Shown here one piece after another: positions 7,141 through 15,311 of a stretch of DNA of 64,000 nt; position 1 is the stretch's first letter; each line of letters begins with the position of its first letter. The translations under genes were made by a program, and so were the position numbers. The notes under the pieces were generated by a model. The model was not told the origin of the DNA, made no database searches, and saw only the letters and a list, made by a program, of their open reading frames with translations. Source of the DNA: Stella humosa (lineage in GTDB: Bacteria > Pseudomonadota > Alphaproteobacteria > ATCC43930 > Allostellaceae); contig NZ_AP019700.1 in the NCBI RefSeq assembly GCF_006738645.1, positions 2,678,001 through 2,742,000 of the forward strand. The letters run 5' to 3'.

Positions 7141-10085
7141 GCGTACCCGGAGATGGCGTCGCCATCGGCCCCGCCATAGAGGAGGTCCGCCCCGGCGTTG
7201 GATACCAGGGTGTCGCGCCCGTCGCCGCCCCAGAGGGTGTCCGTGCCGTTGCCGCCGATCAGATAGTCGCTGCCGTCGCCGCCATAGACGAGATCGGCGT
7301 CTTCCTCGCCGAAGATCTGGTCGTCGCCGTCGCCGCCGAACACCCGGTCGGCGCCGGCGCCGCCAGCCAGCGCGTCATTGCCATCCTCGCCATAGATGAG
7401 ATCGGCGTCGGCTTCGCCGAAGACCTCGTCGTCGCCGTTGCCGCCATAGAGCGTGTCGGCACCATTGCCGCCATGGATGCTCTCGATATCGTTGCTGCCG
7501 AGGATGCGGTCGCTGCCATTCCCGCCGAAGAAGACATCGTCGCGGTCGGAATCCCCGGTCAGCGTCACCCGATCGTCGCCGCCCAGCGCGTCCGACACGC
7601 CGCCATACTGGCTGAGGTCGATCGCCGTCAGGTCGACCGTGTCGGCATTCTCGGTGAACAGTGGCGCGCTGATCGAGAAGCGGGTGACATCGCCGATAAC
7701 CTCGCGACGCCAATCCACGCCGCTGGAGTTCGAGATGGTGAGGTCGCTGTCGCCATCCCCGTCGAGGTCGAGGTCGCCGGTCGACGAGAACACCTCTCGC
7801 GTGTCGCCGCCGAATACGGTCTCGACCACGACCACGTCGAGATCGCCGCCGGACAGCGTGTCGAAGTCAAAGACGACGCTGTTGCTGAGCTGGTCGAGGC
7901 TGCCGGAAACGGTGTCGCTGCCGGTGCCGACATAGAACAAGGCAGCGAGTCCTCCCACCTTCAGCAGGTCGTTCCCGTTGTCGCCATAGAGCGTGTCGCT
8001 ACCGACCAAACCGTTGCCACCCAGGATGGTGTCGTCGCCGTCGCCACCGCGAAGGAACGCGTAGGCCTGCCCGCCATAGATCAGGTCGTTGCCGTCCCCG
8101 CCATCGACCCGGTCGTATGAACCTGCGGCATGGATCGTGTCGGCTTCCTGCTCGCCATAGATCAGCGCATTGCCCGCGCCGCCATAGATCAGGTCGGTGC
8201 CGTTGCCGCCGAACAGCGTATCCGGGCCGCCGACGACGGTATCGCCCTCGGCCGAGCCGAAGATGAGGTCGTTGCCCTCGCCACCCTGGACGAGATCGTT
8301 GCCCGCACCACCGAGCAGCGTATCGTCACCACCCTCGCCATAAAGCAGGTCGTTGTCGTCGTCGCCATAGACCAGATCTACGCCACCGCCGCCGGTCAGC
8401 GTGTCTGCCCCATTGCCACCGACGACGGTGTCGGCATTCTCGTCGCCGTAGAGCAGGTCCCCGCCGACCTCGCCGTAGAGCAGGTCGTTGTTGGTGCCGC
8501 CGAAGATCGTATCGGTCTCGTCACCGCCATGCAGTGTGTCGGCGGCCCCATCGCCGTACAACAGGTCCGCGCCGGCATCGCCATAGGCGAGGTCGTTGCC
8601 GCCGGCACCCGTCAACTGGTCGGCGCCGTCGCCGCCGGTCAGGGTGTCATTGCCATCCTCGCCAAAGAGCTGGTCCGCGTCCGCGCCGCCGTCGATCGCG
8701 TCGTGGTTCTCGCCGCCATGGACGACGTCGCTGCCGACCTCGCCATAGATCAGGTCGTCGCTATTGCCACCCGACAGCGTGTCGTCGCCGTCGCCGCCGA
8801 GTACCGTGTCATTGCCCTCGTCGCCATAGAAGAGGTCTTTGCCGGCCTCGCCATTGAGAAGGTCGGAGCCGCTGCCGCCATAGGCCAGATCGTCGTTCTC
8901 GCCGCCCCAGATCGTGTCTGCGTTGCTGGCGCCGAGCAACAGATCGTTGCCATTGCCGCCGAACAATTGGTCGGCGTCGGAGGCGCCGTCCAGCGTGTCG
9001 TCGTCGACCTCGCCATAGAGCAGGTCGAGGCCGTTGCCGCCGAACAGGGCGTCCGTCCCCTGGCCACCCCACATCGTGTCGTCATCGCCGTCCCCATAGA
9101 GCAGGTCGGCGTCGTCCTCGCCATGGATCAGGTCGTTGCCGGTGCCGCCATAGGCCACATCGGCGCCCAGGCCCGCCCAGATGGTATCGCCCGCGCCGTC
9201 GCCATAGAGGAGATCGGCGCCATTGCCGCCGAACAGGCCATCGGCATCGCCGCCGCCAGCGACCGTGTCGTTGTCGTCCTCGCCATAGAGGAGGTCGAAG
9301 CCGGAGCTGCCATAGACGAGGTCGGTCCCCTGGCCGCCGAAGGCCGTATCGTCGTCGCTGTCGCCATAGAGGAGGTCGCCGCCGTCCTCGCCATAGATCA
9401 GGTCGTTGTTGGTGCCGCCATAGACGAAATCGCCGTCCTGACCGCCCCACAGCGTGTCGGCGGTGGCATCGCCATACAGCAGGTCGGACCCATTGCCGCC
9501 ATAAGCCAGATCGGGGCCGCTGTCGCCCACGATGGTGTCGTTGTCGTTCTCGCCGAACAACGTGTCGGTGGAGCTGTTACCGGTCAGGTAGTCGGCGCCG
9601 TTACCGCCATAGATCAGGTCGTTGGTGCTGCCGCCATCTAGGAAATCGGCGCCATCATTGCCCAGCAGCGTGTCGTCGCTGGCGTCGCCATAGAGGCTGT
9701 CGATGCCCTCGCCACCGTAGAGCAGGTCCTGGCTGTCGCCGCCATAGGCAAGGTCGGTACCGTCACCGCCGAAAATGCGGTCCTTGCCATTCTCGCCATA
9801 GATCGTGTCGTCGCCGAGATGGCCGAGCAGGCTGTTGTGGGAATCGCCGAAGATGCTGTCGTCGCCGAGGCCGCCATAGATCAGGTCGTTGGCATTGCCG
9901 CCGGCGATCGTATCGGCCCCATTGTCGCCGTAGAGCGTGTCGGCATCGCCGTCGCCGAAGACGCGATCAGCGCCATTGCCACCATGAATCTCGTCGTCGC
10001 CGCCCTCGCCATAGATCGTGTCGGCGCCCGTGCTGCTGTCGGCAGGGAATACTTGACCGCCCGGTCCCAGATTGATGATAGCCAA
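6183..10085 (-). CDS. Large RTX calcium-binding repeat protein (1300 aa)
   Basis: Second complete RTX protein, a paralogue of the 1660-aa neighbour. Residues ~20-720 are RTX nonapeptides, again in a higher-order pattern (DLLYGD / DTxWGG / DxxYGG / DLIYGE units). One copy of the non-RTX module with DTRE...F and LDLDGDGDSD loops lies at about 727-865, more RTX repeats follow, then the shared C-terminal block (from ~980) ending ILIYIV, the presumed type I secretion signal. The start codon appears to be TTG at 10083-10085 (MAIINLGPGG), supported by homology of this N terminus to the other two RTX proteins and by a G-hexamer 8 nt upstream (10094-10099). No signal peptide. The role (surface layer, adhesin, matrix) is not determined by sequence. 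Confidence 0.9.
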   Translation of the reverse strand: MAIINLGPGGQVFPADSSTGADTIYGEGGDDEIHGGNGADRVFGDGDADTLYGDNGADTIAGGNANDLIYGGLGDDSIFGDSHNSLLGHLGDDTIYGENGKDRIFGGDGTDLAYGGDSQDLLYGGEGIDSLYGDASDDTLLGNDGADFLDGGSTNDLIYGGNGADYLTGNSSTDTLFGENDNDTIVGDSGPDLAYGGNGSDLLYGDATADTLWGGQDGDFVYGGTNNDLIYGEDGGDLLYGDSDDDTAFGGQGTDLVYGSSGFDLLYGEDDNDTVAGGGDADGLFGGNGADLLYGDGAGDTIWAGLGADVAYGGTGNDLIHGEDDADLLYGDGDDDTMWGGQGTDALFGGNGLDLLYGEVDDDTLDGASDADQLFGGNGNDLLLGASNADTIWGGENDDLAYGGSGSDLLNGEAGKDLFYGDEGNDTVLGGDGDDTLSGGNSDDLIYGEVGSDVVHGGENHDAIDGGADADQLFGEDGNDTLTGGDGADQLTGAGGNDLAYGDAGADLLYGDGAADTLHGGDETDTIFGGTNNDLLYGEVGGDLLYGDENADTVVGGNGADTLTGGGGVDLVYGDDDNDLLYGEGGDDTLLGGAGNDLVQGGEGNDLIFGSAEGDTVVGGPDTLFGGNGTDLIYGGAGNALIYGEQEADTIHAAGSYDRVDGGDGNDLIYGGQAYAFLRGGDGDDTILGGNGLVGSDTLYGDNGNDLLKVGGLAALFYVGTGSDTVSGSLDQLSNSVVFDFDTLSGGDLDVVVVETVFGGDTREVFSSTGDLDLDGDGDSDLTISNSSGVDWRREVIGDVTRFSISAPLFTENADTVDLTAIDLSQYGGVSDALGGDDRVTLTGDSDRDDVFFGGNGSDRILGSNDIESIHGGNGADTLYGGNGDDEVFGEADADLIYGEDGNDALAGGAGADRVFGGDGDDQIFGEEDADLVYGGDGSDYLIGGNGTDTLWGGDGRDTLVSNAGADLLYGGADGDAISGYAAELHQDTVFDFLPGSIEESDYIVVLGNYSALNGGKLTGGLLDLTLPDSKDPAAITLAFGGQPVAGTINATFADGETTIRIIASTTTSNGNELVVADAGSNSIDGKNGNDSIFGGEGKDTLKGGNGNDMLVGGSDRDALWGGAGDDTLAGGSDVDTLYGENGNDLAHGGDGGDRLEGGAGSDTLYGDAAGDTIQGGADGDRLIGGEGNDRLSGDAGGDFIDLDEMVDTRDTVYGTVADLSGDTIAHFVTGTGKDADMLAITGVASKNSKLLDSLAITDGVLSLSKLGGGEIRFEDLEPDGNYYTDTMLGSDGAILIYIV

Positions 10086-10134
10086 GTCTATATCCCCCCA
10101 AAGCCGCCGGCCGCGCCCGGCCGATTTGGGATGG

Positions 10135-10163
10135 ATAGTCTTACCGGATTTTCAGCGCGTCAA
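10135..10163 (-). promoter_or_regulatory. Candidate sigma-70 promoter of the 1300-aa RTX gene
   Basis: Minus strand TTGACG (10158-10163), 17-nt spacer, GACTAT (10135-10140), about 50 nt before the TTG start at 10085. Seven nucleotides upstream of the -35 is the inverted repeat CGCAA-CAAC-TTGCG (10170-10183), which may be an operator. The leader also holds an imperfect GC-rich hairpin (10097-10130) that overlaps the G-hexamer ribosome-binding region. Confidence 0.4.
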
Positions 10164-10192
10164 TTGCCTCGCAACAACTTGCGCTGCGATTG

Positions 10193-11131
10193 TCAGGCGG
10201 CTGTGGCACCGTAGTACAGCATGACGGTATGCCGGGCTTCGGCGAAGAACAGCCAGCGTTCCACCAGAACTCCAGCGGTCGCCAGCGGGGCCGCCAGCAG
10301 GGCCGCCAGGGCGCCCGCCGGGCCGGGAACCAGCAGTGCCAGCAGCGCCAGCAGCAGGGGGGCCACGAAACCGGCCAGCAGCGCGATCAGCCGCAGCTTG
10401 CGCGCGTGCTTGCGGGCGATGCGGAATCCCATCTCCTCCAGCAGGTAGTTCTCGGACGTGTGCGGCGCCTCCAGCAGGCGCACCTTGCCGATGCGGCCCA
10501 GGCCCGTGGCGCTCTCGGGCGTGCTGGCGGACTGCGAGCCGTCGATGAAGCGCCAGTAGCCGAGCTTGAGAGCCATCGCCGCGACGGTCGCCAGCACGGC
10601 GATCCAGGCGACGGCGGATGCCGGGAAAGCGAAGAGGCGGCACAGCAGGTGCAGCCACAAGGCGCCGGTCATTGCCCCCATGGCGAGGTAGTTTGGCGCC
10701 ACCCAGCCATTGTTCCAGCGCTGGATCGGCTTGAGCGAGGCATAGATCATGGCCGTGCAGTACACCGTGGCAACGGCGCCCAATGCCGCCAGCAGCCCGA
10801 GCAGGGCCGAGATGGCGCCGCCGAAGACCCAGGCCGCGGCGAACAGGCCGGCCGGCACGAAGGTGACGACGGCGACCAGCCCCTCGCGCGACAGCCACGA
10901 GGTGCGCCACTGCGACATGGCGCGCCAGGCCCGCTCCGGGTGGCCCAGATGCAGGGTCGAGGACAGCAGCCCGCCCGCGATGGCCGCCAGCGCCAGGCCG
11001 GTGGCGACGAAAGCAAAGCCGGCCGAGGCCGGCAGCAGCCCCATGGGGGCCAGGATGCCGAGCAGCGCAAGCAGGCCGTAGCCGGCGCCGGACGCGGTGG
11101 TGAAGGCGATGACGGAAAGGGCGGGATGCAC
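10193..11131 (-). CDS. soeC: DmsC/SoeC-type membrane anchor subunit
   Basis: 312-aa polytopic inner-membrane protein of the DmsC family, with about eight hydrophobic segments. It anchors a molybdenum/iron-sulfur enzyme and passes electrons to or from the quinone pool. Family hallmarks include the early STLHLGHPERAWRA segment with its conserved His, and the NYLLEEMGFRIARKHA loop. It is the last gene of a three-gene operon in the order catalytic subunit, iron-sulfur subunit, anchor, which matches soeABC (sulfite-oxidising enzyme). The gap to the upstream iron-sulfur gene is 13 nt. The alternative is another CISM-family oxidoreductase. The DmsC-type assignment is firm and the sulfite substrate is inferred. 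Confidence 0.8.
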   Translation of the reverse strand: MHPALSVIAFTTASGAGYGLLALLGILAPMGLLPASAGFAFVATGLALAAIAGGLLSSTLHLGHPERAWRAMSQWRTSWLSREGLVAVVTFVPAGLFAAAWVFGGAISALLGLLAALGAVATVYCTAMIYASLKPIQRWNNGWVAPNYLAMGAMTGALWLHLLCRLFAFPASAVAWIAVLATVAAMALKLGYWRFIDGSQSASTPESATGLGRIGKVRLLEAPHTSENYLLEEMGFRIARKHARKLRLIALLAGFVAPLLLALLALLVPGPAGALAALLAAPLATAGVLVERWLFFAEARHTVMLYYGATAA

Positions 11132-11144
11132 GGGGGGACGTCGC

Positions 11145-11894
11145 CTATCGCGAGAGGATGCGGTCGATCCAGTGGAGGAAGCCGCCCGGCTCGGCCTTGA
11201 TGACCGGGGCCAGCGATGCCAGCGCGCCGGTAGACCCGGCCTGAGTCCGGCCGGCGCGCGGCGGCAGGTACTTGTTGGTCGGCTTGTAGCCCAACTCGGG
11301 CAGCAGGTCGTAGCCGCCGCGCTCGCGCACGATGGTCGAGACCTCGCTGTCGGGATCGCCCAGGTCGCCGAAGTGCCGGGCCGAGGCCGGGCAGGTGGAG
11401 ACGCAGGCCGGCACGCGCTCCTCGACCTCCAGCCGCTCGTTGTAGATGCGGTCGATGCAGAGCGTGCACTTCTTCATCACGCCCTGGTCCCAGTCATACT
11501 CGCGCGCGCCATAGGGGCAGGCCCACGAGCACAGCTTGCAGCCGATGCAGATATCCTCGTTGACGAGCACGATGCCGTCCTCGGTCCGCTTGTAGGAGGC
11601 GCCGGTCGGGCAGACCTCGACGCAGGCCGGCGTCTCGCAATGCAGGCAGGACTTGGGGAAGTGGACGGTGCGGCCGGCGGCACCATCGCCCGCCTCGAAG
11701 CTGTGGATGCGGTTGAACCAGACGCCGGCCGGGTCGCTGCCATAGGGGTCGCGGTCGGTCAGCGGGGCGGCATGGCCGCCGGTGTTCCATTCCTTGCAGT
11801 TGACCGCGCAGGCATGACAGCCGACGCAGATGTCGAGGTCGATGACGAGCCCCAGCTTGCGGGCGCCGGGCGCCGTGGCGGGAAGGGCGGTCAT
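11145..11894 (-). CDS. soeB: Four-cluster ferredoxin subunit of molybdoenzyme (SoeB/DmsB-like)
   Basis: 249-aa electron-transfer subunit with sixteen cysteines in four cluster motifs: C23/26/29/33 (CVGCHACAVNC), C83/86/91/95, C116/119/122/126 (CIGCKLCSWAC) and C143/146/164/168. This is the standard four [4Fe-4S] layout of DmsB, NrfC, PsrB and SoeB proteins. There is no signal sequence, so the enzyme should face the cytoplasm, as described for SoeABC. It overlaps the catalytic gene by ATGA (start 11894, upstream stop at 11891), indicating translational coupling. It shuttles electrons between the molybdopterin subunit and the membrane anchor. Confidence 0.88.
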   Translation of the reverse strand: MTALPATAPGARKLGLVIDLDICVGCHACAVNCKEWNTGGHAAPLTDRDPYGSDPAGVWFNRIHSFEAGDGAAGRTVHFPKSCLHCETPACVEVCPTGASYKRTEDGIVLVNEDICIGCKLCSWACPYGAREYDWDQGVMKKCTLCIDRIYNERLEVEERVPACVSTCPASARHFGDLGDPDSEVSTIVRERGGYDLLPELGYKPTNKYLPPRAGRTQAGSTGALASLAPVIKAEPGGFLHWIDRILSR

Positions 11895-14780
11895 CGGCCG
11901 GACCTGTTGCGGCGGAAGATGGCGCCGAAGCGCGATATCGTCGGCGCCTCCTTCATCCCGGGCGGTCTCGGCACGGGCGGGAAGGCGGGTTCGGTCATGG
12001 TCAGGGGAACGGGCGCCTTCTCGACGCGGACGCGCAGGTCGTACCAGGCGGCCTGGCCGGTCACCGGGTCGGCATTGGCATAGCGCAGCCCGTCGCCCTC
12101 CGGTGGCAGCAGCTCGGAGATGACGTGGTTCAGGAGAAAGCCCTTGCGGCTTTCGCCGGCGTCCTCGGCCAGGTTCCAGGTGCCGGACCGCTTGCCGATG
12201 GCGTTCCAGGTCCAGACGGTGCCGGGCTCCACGCCCTCCATCAGCTTGGCCTGCACGGTGATCGCGCCATGGTGGCTGGTGACGGTGACCCAGTCGTCGT
12301 CGACGATGCCCAGACCCTCGGCCGTGACGCGGTTCATGTGCAGCCGGTTGCGGCCATGGATCTGGCGCAGCCAGGCGTTCATCGACCCCCAGGAATGGTA
12401 CATGGCGGCCGGGCGCTGGGTGACGGCATGCAGCGGAAAGGCTTCACGGTCGACCGAGGCATGCTCGAACGGCCGGTACCAGATCGGCAGCGGATCGAAA
12501 TGCTGGCGCACCCGCTCGCGCTGGCGCTCGGGCGGCTGCACCGTACCGTGCCCTTCGGCCGCCAGGCGGAAGCGCTGCAGCACCTCGGAATAGAGCTGCA
12601 GGATGATCGGCTGGGCGGCACCGATGAAGCCGAAGCGGGCAGCCTTCTCGAGGTAGGCCTTGTTGGCGTGCTTGTAGTAGCGCTCCTCGGGCGCGAACTC
12701 GTGGCGCCAGAAGCACTCGTTGGCGATGTAGGCCTCGACCTGCTTCGGGTTCGGCGCGCCACGCCCCTCGGTCTCGCCATTCTCGCCGCGCCAGCCCGCC
12801 AGCATGCCGATGCCGGGTGCGCGCTCATGGTTGGCAATGTAGTCGGGGTAGAGGCCGGGGAATCGCGGCGAGCCATCCGGCTTCACCAGGCCGGGCAGGC
12901 CCAGGCGCGCGCCCAGCTCGATCAGCACGTCCTGGAACGGGCGGACGTTGCGGTCGGGCTCGACGATCGGCTGGCGGATCGCGTCGGCCGCGCCGTCCGC
13001 ATCGCAGATCGGCCGGTCGAGCAGCGAGATGCAGTCGTGCCGCTCCAGGTAGGTCGTGTCGGGCAGGATCAGGTCGGCATAGGCCACCATCTCGGAGGCG
13101 AACGCGTCCGAATAGATGATGTGCGGGATCTTGTACTCGCCGGTTGCCGCATCCTTGTCGGTCAGCATGGCGATGGTGCCCGGCACGTTCATGGCCGAGT
13201 TCCAGCTCATGTTCGCCATGAACATGAACAGCGTGTCGATCGGGTAGGGGTCACCCTTCCAGGCGTTGGTGATGACCATGTGCATCATGCCGTGGGCGGC
13301 CATCGGCGCGTCCCACGAATAGGCCTTGTCGATGCGCTGCGGCGTGCCGTCGGCATCGACCAGCAGGTCCTCCGGCCCGGTGACGAAGCCGAGCGGCGGG
13401 CCCGCCATCGGCTTTCCGGGTTCGATCGTGCCGGCCTTGCCGGCGGGCTTGATCGGCGGCGGGCAGGGGCGGGGAAGGGGGCTTGTAGCGGAAGCCGCCG
13501 GGGGTATCGATGCTGCCCAGCAGCATCTGCAGCAGGTGGATGGCGCGGCAGGTGTGGAAGCCGTTGGAATGGGCCGAGATGCCGCGCATGGCATGCATGG
13601 CCACCGGCCGGCCGACCATGCGCTCGTGCCGGCGTCCGGCCCAGTCGGTCCAGGGCTGCTCGATCACCACCTCTTCGGAGAAGGCGGCGTGGGCCAGTTC
13701 GGCCGCGATGCGGCGGATGGTGGCCGCCGGCACCCCAGTCTCCGCCGCCACCGCTTCCGGCGCGTATTGCGGGTCGAGATATCTGCCGGCGAAAAGCTGG
13801 AAGGCCGGCACCACCCGACGCCCGTCGGCCAGGGTGTGGTCGCCCACCATGGCCGGCGATACCTCCGCCGACATGGCGTCGCCGGGCGCATCGGTATTGC
13901 GGTCCCAGCACAGCGGCCGGCCCTCGCCGTCGCGGGCGAAGAGGCCGTCCTCGGCGGTGCCAGGCGCCTGGATCACCAGCCAGTGGGCGTTGGTGTAGCG
14001 GGCGAGATATTCCAGATCGACCTTGTCGGCGCGCAGCAGCTCGTGGATCAACGCCAGGACGAACAGGCCGTCCGTGCCGGGGCGGATGCCGACCCACTCG
14101 TCGGCGATGGCGGAATAGCCGGTGCGCACGGGGTTGACCGAGACGAACTTGGCGCCGCGCCCCTTGATATGGCCGAGCCCGATCTTGATCGGGTTGGAAT
14201 CATGATCCTCGGCCACGCCGAACATCAGGAAGTAGCGGGTGTGGTGCCAGTCCGGCTCGCCGAACTCCCAGAAGGAACCGCCGATGGTGTAGAGCCCGGC
14301 GGCGGCCATGTTGACCGAGCAGAAGCCGCCATGGGCGGCATAGTTGGGCGTGCCGAACTGGCTCGCCCACCAGCCCGTCAGGGCCTGGCTCTGGTCGCGG
14401 CCGGTGAAGAAGGCCAGTTTGCGCGGATCGGTCTTGCGGATATGGCCCAGCCAGCCCTCGGCGATCGCCATCGCCTCGTCCCAGCCGATCTCCTTGAACT
14501 CGCCCTTGCCGCGCTCGCCCACGAGCAGCAGCGGCTGCGACAGGCGCGCCGGGGCGTACTGCGTCATGATGCCGGCCGAGCCCTTGGCGCACAGCACGCC
14601 GCGGTTCACCGGATGGTTCTTGTTGCCCTCGATATAGCGGACCGTGCCGTCCTTCAGGTGGACCTTGATGCCGCAACGGCAGGCGCACATGTAGCAGGTC
14701 GTGAACTTCACCTCGTCCGAGACGGTGGGGGAAAGGTCGACTTCCTCCTTCACCGTGCGGAACATATCCTGGATGCTCAT
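11891..14780 (-). pseudogene. soeA: Molybdopterin oxidoreductase catalytic subunit (SoeA-like), frameshifted
   Basis: About 960 aa once repaired, close to the usual SoeA length. The N-terminal part (start ATG at 14780, MSIQDMFRTVKEEV) carries the [4Fe-4S] ligands C29, C32, C36 and C64 (CYMCACRCG ... CAKG) and the molybdopterin domain (GRDQSQ, GGFCSVNMAAAG). There is no Tat signal, so it is cytoplasmic. The frame runs to GGFRYKP and then breaks in the C-rich tract complementary to 13471-13481. The remaining C-terminal half (IKPAGKAGTIEPGKPMAGPP onward, with the molydopterin dinucleotide-binding region) continues in another frame to the stop at 11891. Out-of-frame translation ends at 13251. Dropping one C, or adding two, restores one reading frame. 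Family similarity fits sulfite dehydrogenase (quinone), but other CISM substrates are not excluded. It may be a sequencing indel in a homopolymer or a true inactivation. Confidence 0.75.
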
Positions 14781-14873
14781 CTAAGGGACCGGGTCGCGGG
14801 CGGGGCTGCGATCTTAGCGGATTCCCGCGCTTAACCAACTGCGACCGACTCGCACTCTTCGGAGAGTTTCCAG

Positions 14874-15053
14874 ATGCCTCTCACGCCAACCGCGATCGGG
14901 TTCGGGGTATCGGCCGCCACGCTCGTCTTCGGCATGTGGCACGATCGCCGGCCCTGGCAGCCGGGCAAGCTCAGCCCATTCTGGATGCTGTTCGCGGGCA
15001 CGACCGGATGCCTCGTATTCGGCATCCATCTCTTCAACTTGCTGCTGCGCTGA
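14874..15053 (+). CDS. Small predicted membrane protein (59 aa)
   Basis: Short frame MPLTPTAIGFGVSAATLVFG ... LLLR with two hydrophobic stretches (about residues 5-21 and 36-58) separated by a basic/polar loop (HDRRPWQPGK), consistent with a two-pass membrane protein. A good ribosome-binding site, GGAGAG (14861-14866), precedes the ATG by 7 nt. The gene lies 20 nt upstream of tusA on the same strand and is divergent from the soe operon. No family is recognised. Its position suggests a role in the same sulfur process, but that is only context. Confidence 0.6.
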   Translation: MPLTPTAIGFGVSAATLVFGMWHDRRPWQPGKLSPFWMLFAGTTGCLVFGIHLFNLLLR

Positions 15054-15073
15054 GCCTGAAGGAGCGCCGTCCG

Positions 15074-15304
15074 ATGGAGATGGTGGAACTCGACACGTCG
15101 GGCCTGAAGTGCCCGCTGCCGGTGCTGAAGGCGCGCCGCGCCCTGGCGAAGACCGCGCCCGGCGGCCTGCTGCGCGTGCTCGCGACCGACCCGGGCGCGC
15201 TCGGCGACTTCAAGGTGATGTGCCAGCAGGCGGGGCTGGTGCTGGAGAACTGGAGCGAGGCCGACGGGACCTGGACGATCGACCTGCGAAAGCCGGCCGG
15301 GTAG
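15074..15304 (+). CDS. tusA: TusA-family sulfurtransferase
   Basis: 76-aa protein of the TusA/SirA family, with the CPxP signature at residues 13-16 (LKCPLPVLKA); Cys13 would carry the persulfide. TusA proteins move sulfane sulfur to tRNA thiolation, molybdenum-cofactor enzymes or dissimilatory sulfur oxidation. The start ATG at 15074 is chosen because it follows AAGGAG and gives the usual family length. An upstream in-frame extension to 14936 has no ribosome site and overlaps the small membrane protein gene. Neighbours (soeABC-like operon, 59-aa membrane protein) favour a sulfur-oxidation link over tRNA modification. Confidence 0.88.
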   Translation: MEMVELDTSGLKCPLPVLKARRALAKTAPGGLLRVLATDPGALGDFKVMCQQAGLVLENWSEADGTWTIDLRKPAG

Positions 15305-15311
15305 TCGCCGT

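Noticed and set aside
1210-9641. Long plus-strand open frames rich in VAAIxxV repeats opposite the RTX genes (for example 3655-5493, 2005-3261, 8130-9641)
   Set aside because: They are exact antisense readings of the RTX nonapeptide codons, which happen to lack stops. There is no ribosome site, and their repeat pattern is explained wholly by the coding strand.
1-10085. Short regularly spaced DNA repeats resembling a CRISPR or VNTR array
   Set aside because: The 27-bp periodicity comes from nonapeptide codons in long open frames. Units vary at third positions and there are no unique spacers.
11097-14834. Large plus-strand frames opposite the soeABC genes
   Set aside because: Compositional shadows in GC-rich DNA. 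The minus-strand frames carry the cysteine motifs and family signatures.
14936-15073. N-terminal extension of tusA from an upstream in-frame start at 14936
   Set aside because: It overlaps the better-supported 59-aa gene, lacks a ribosome site and would be far longer than any TusA.
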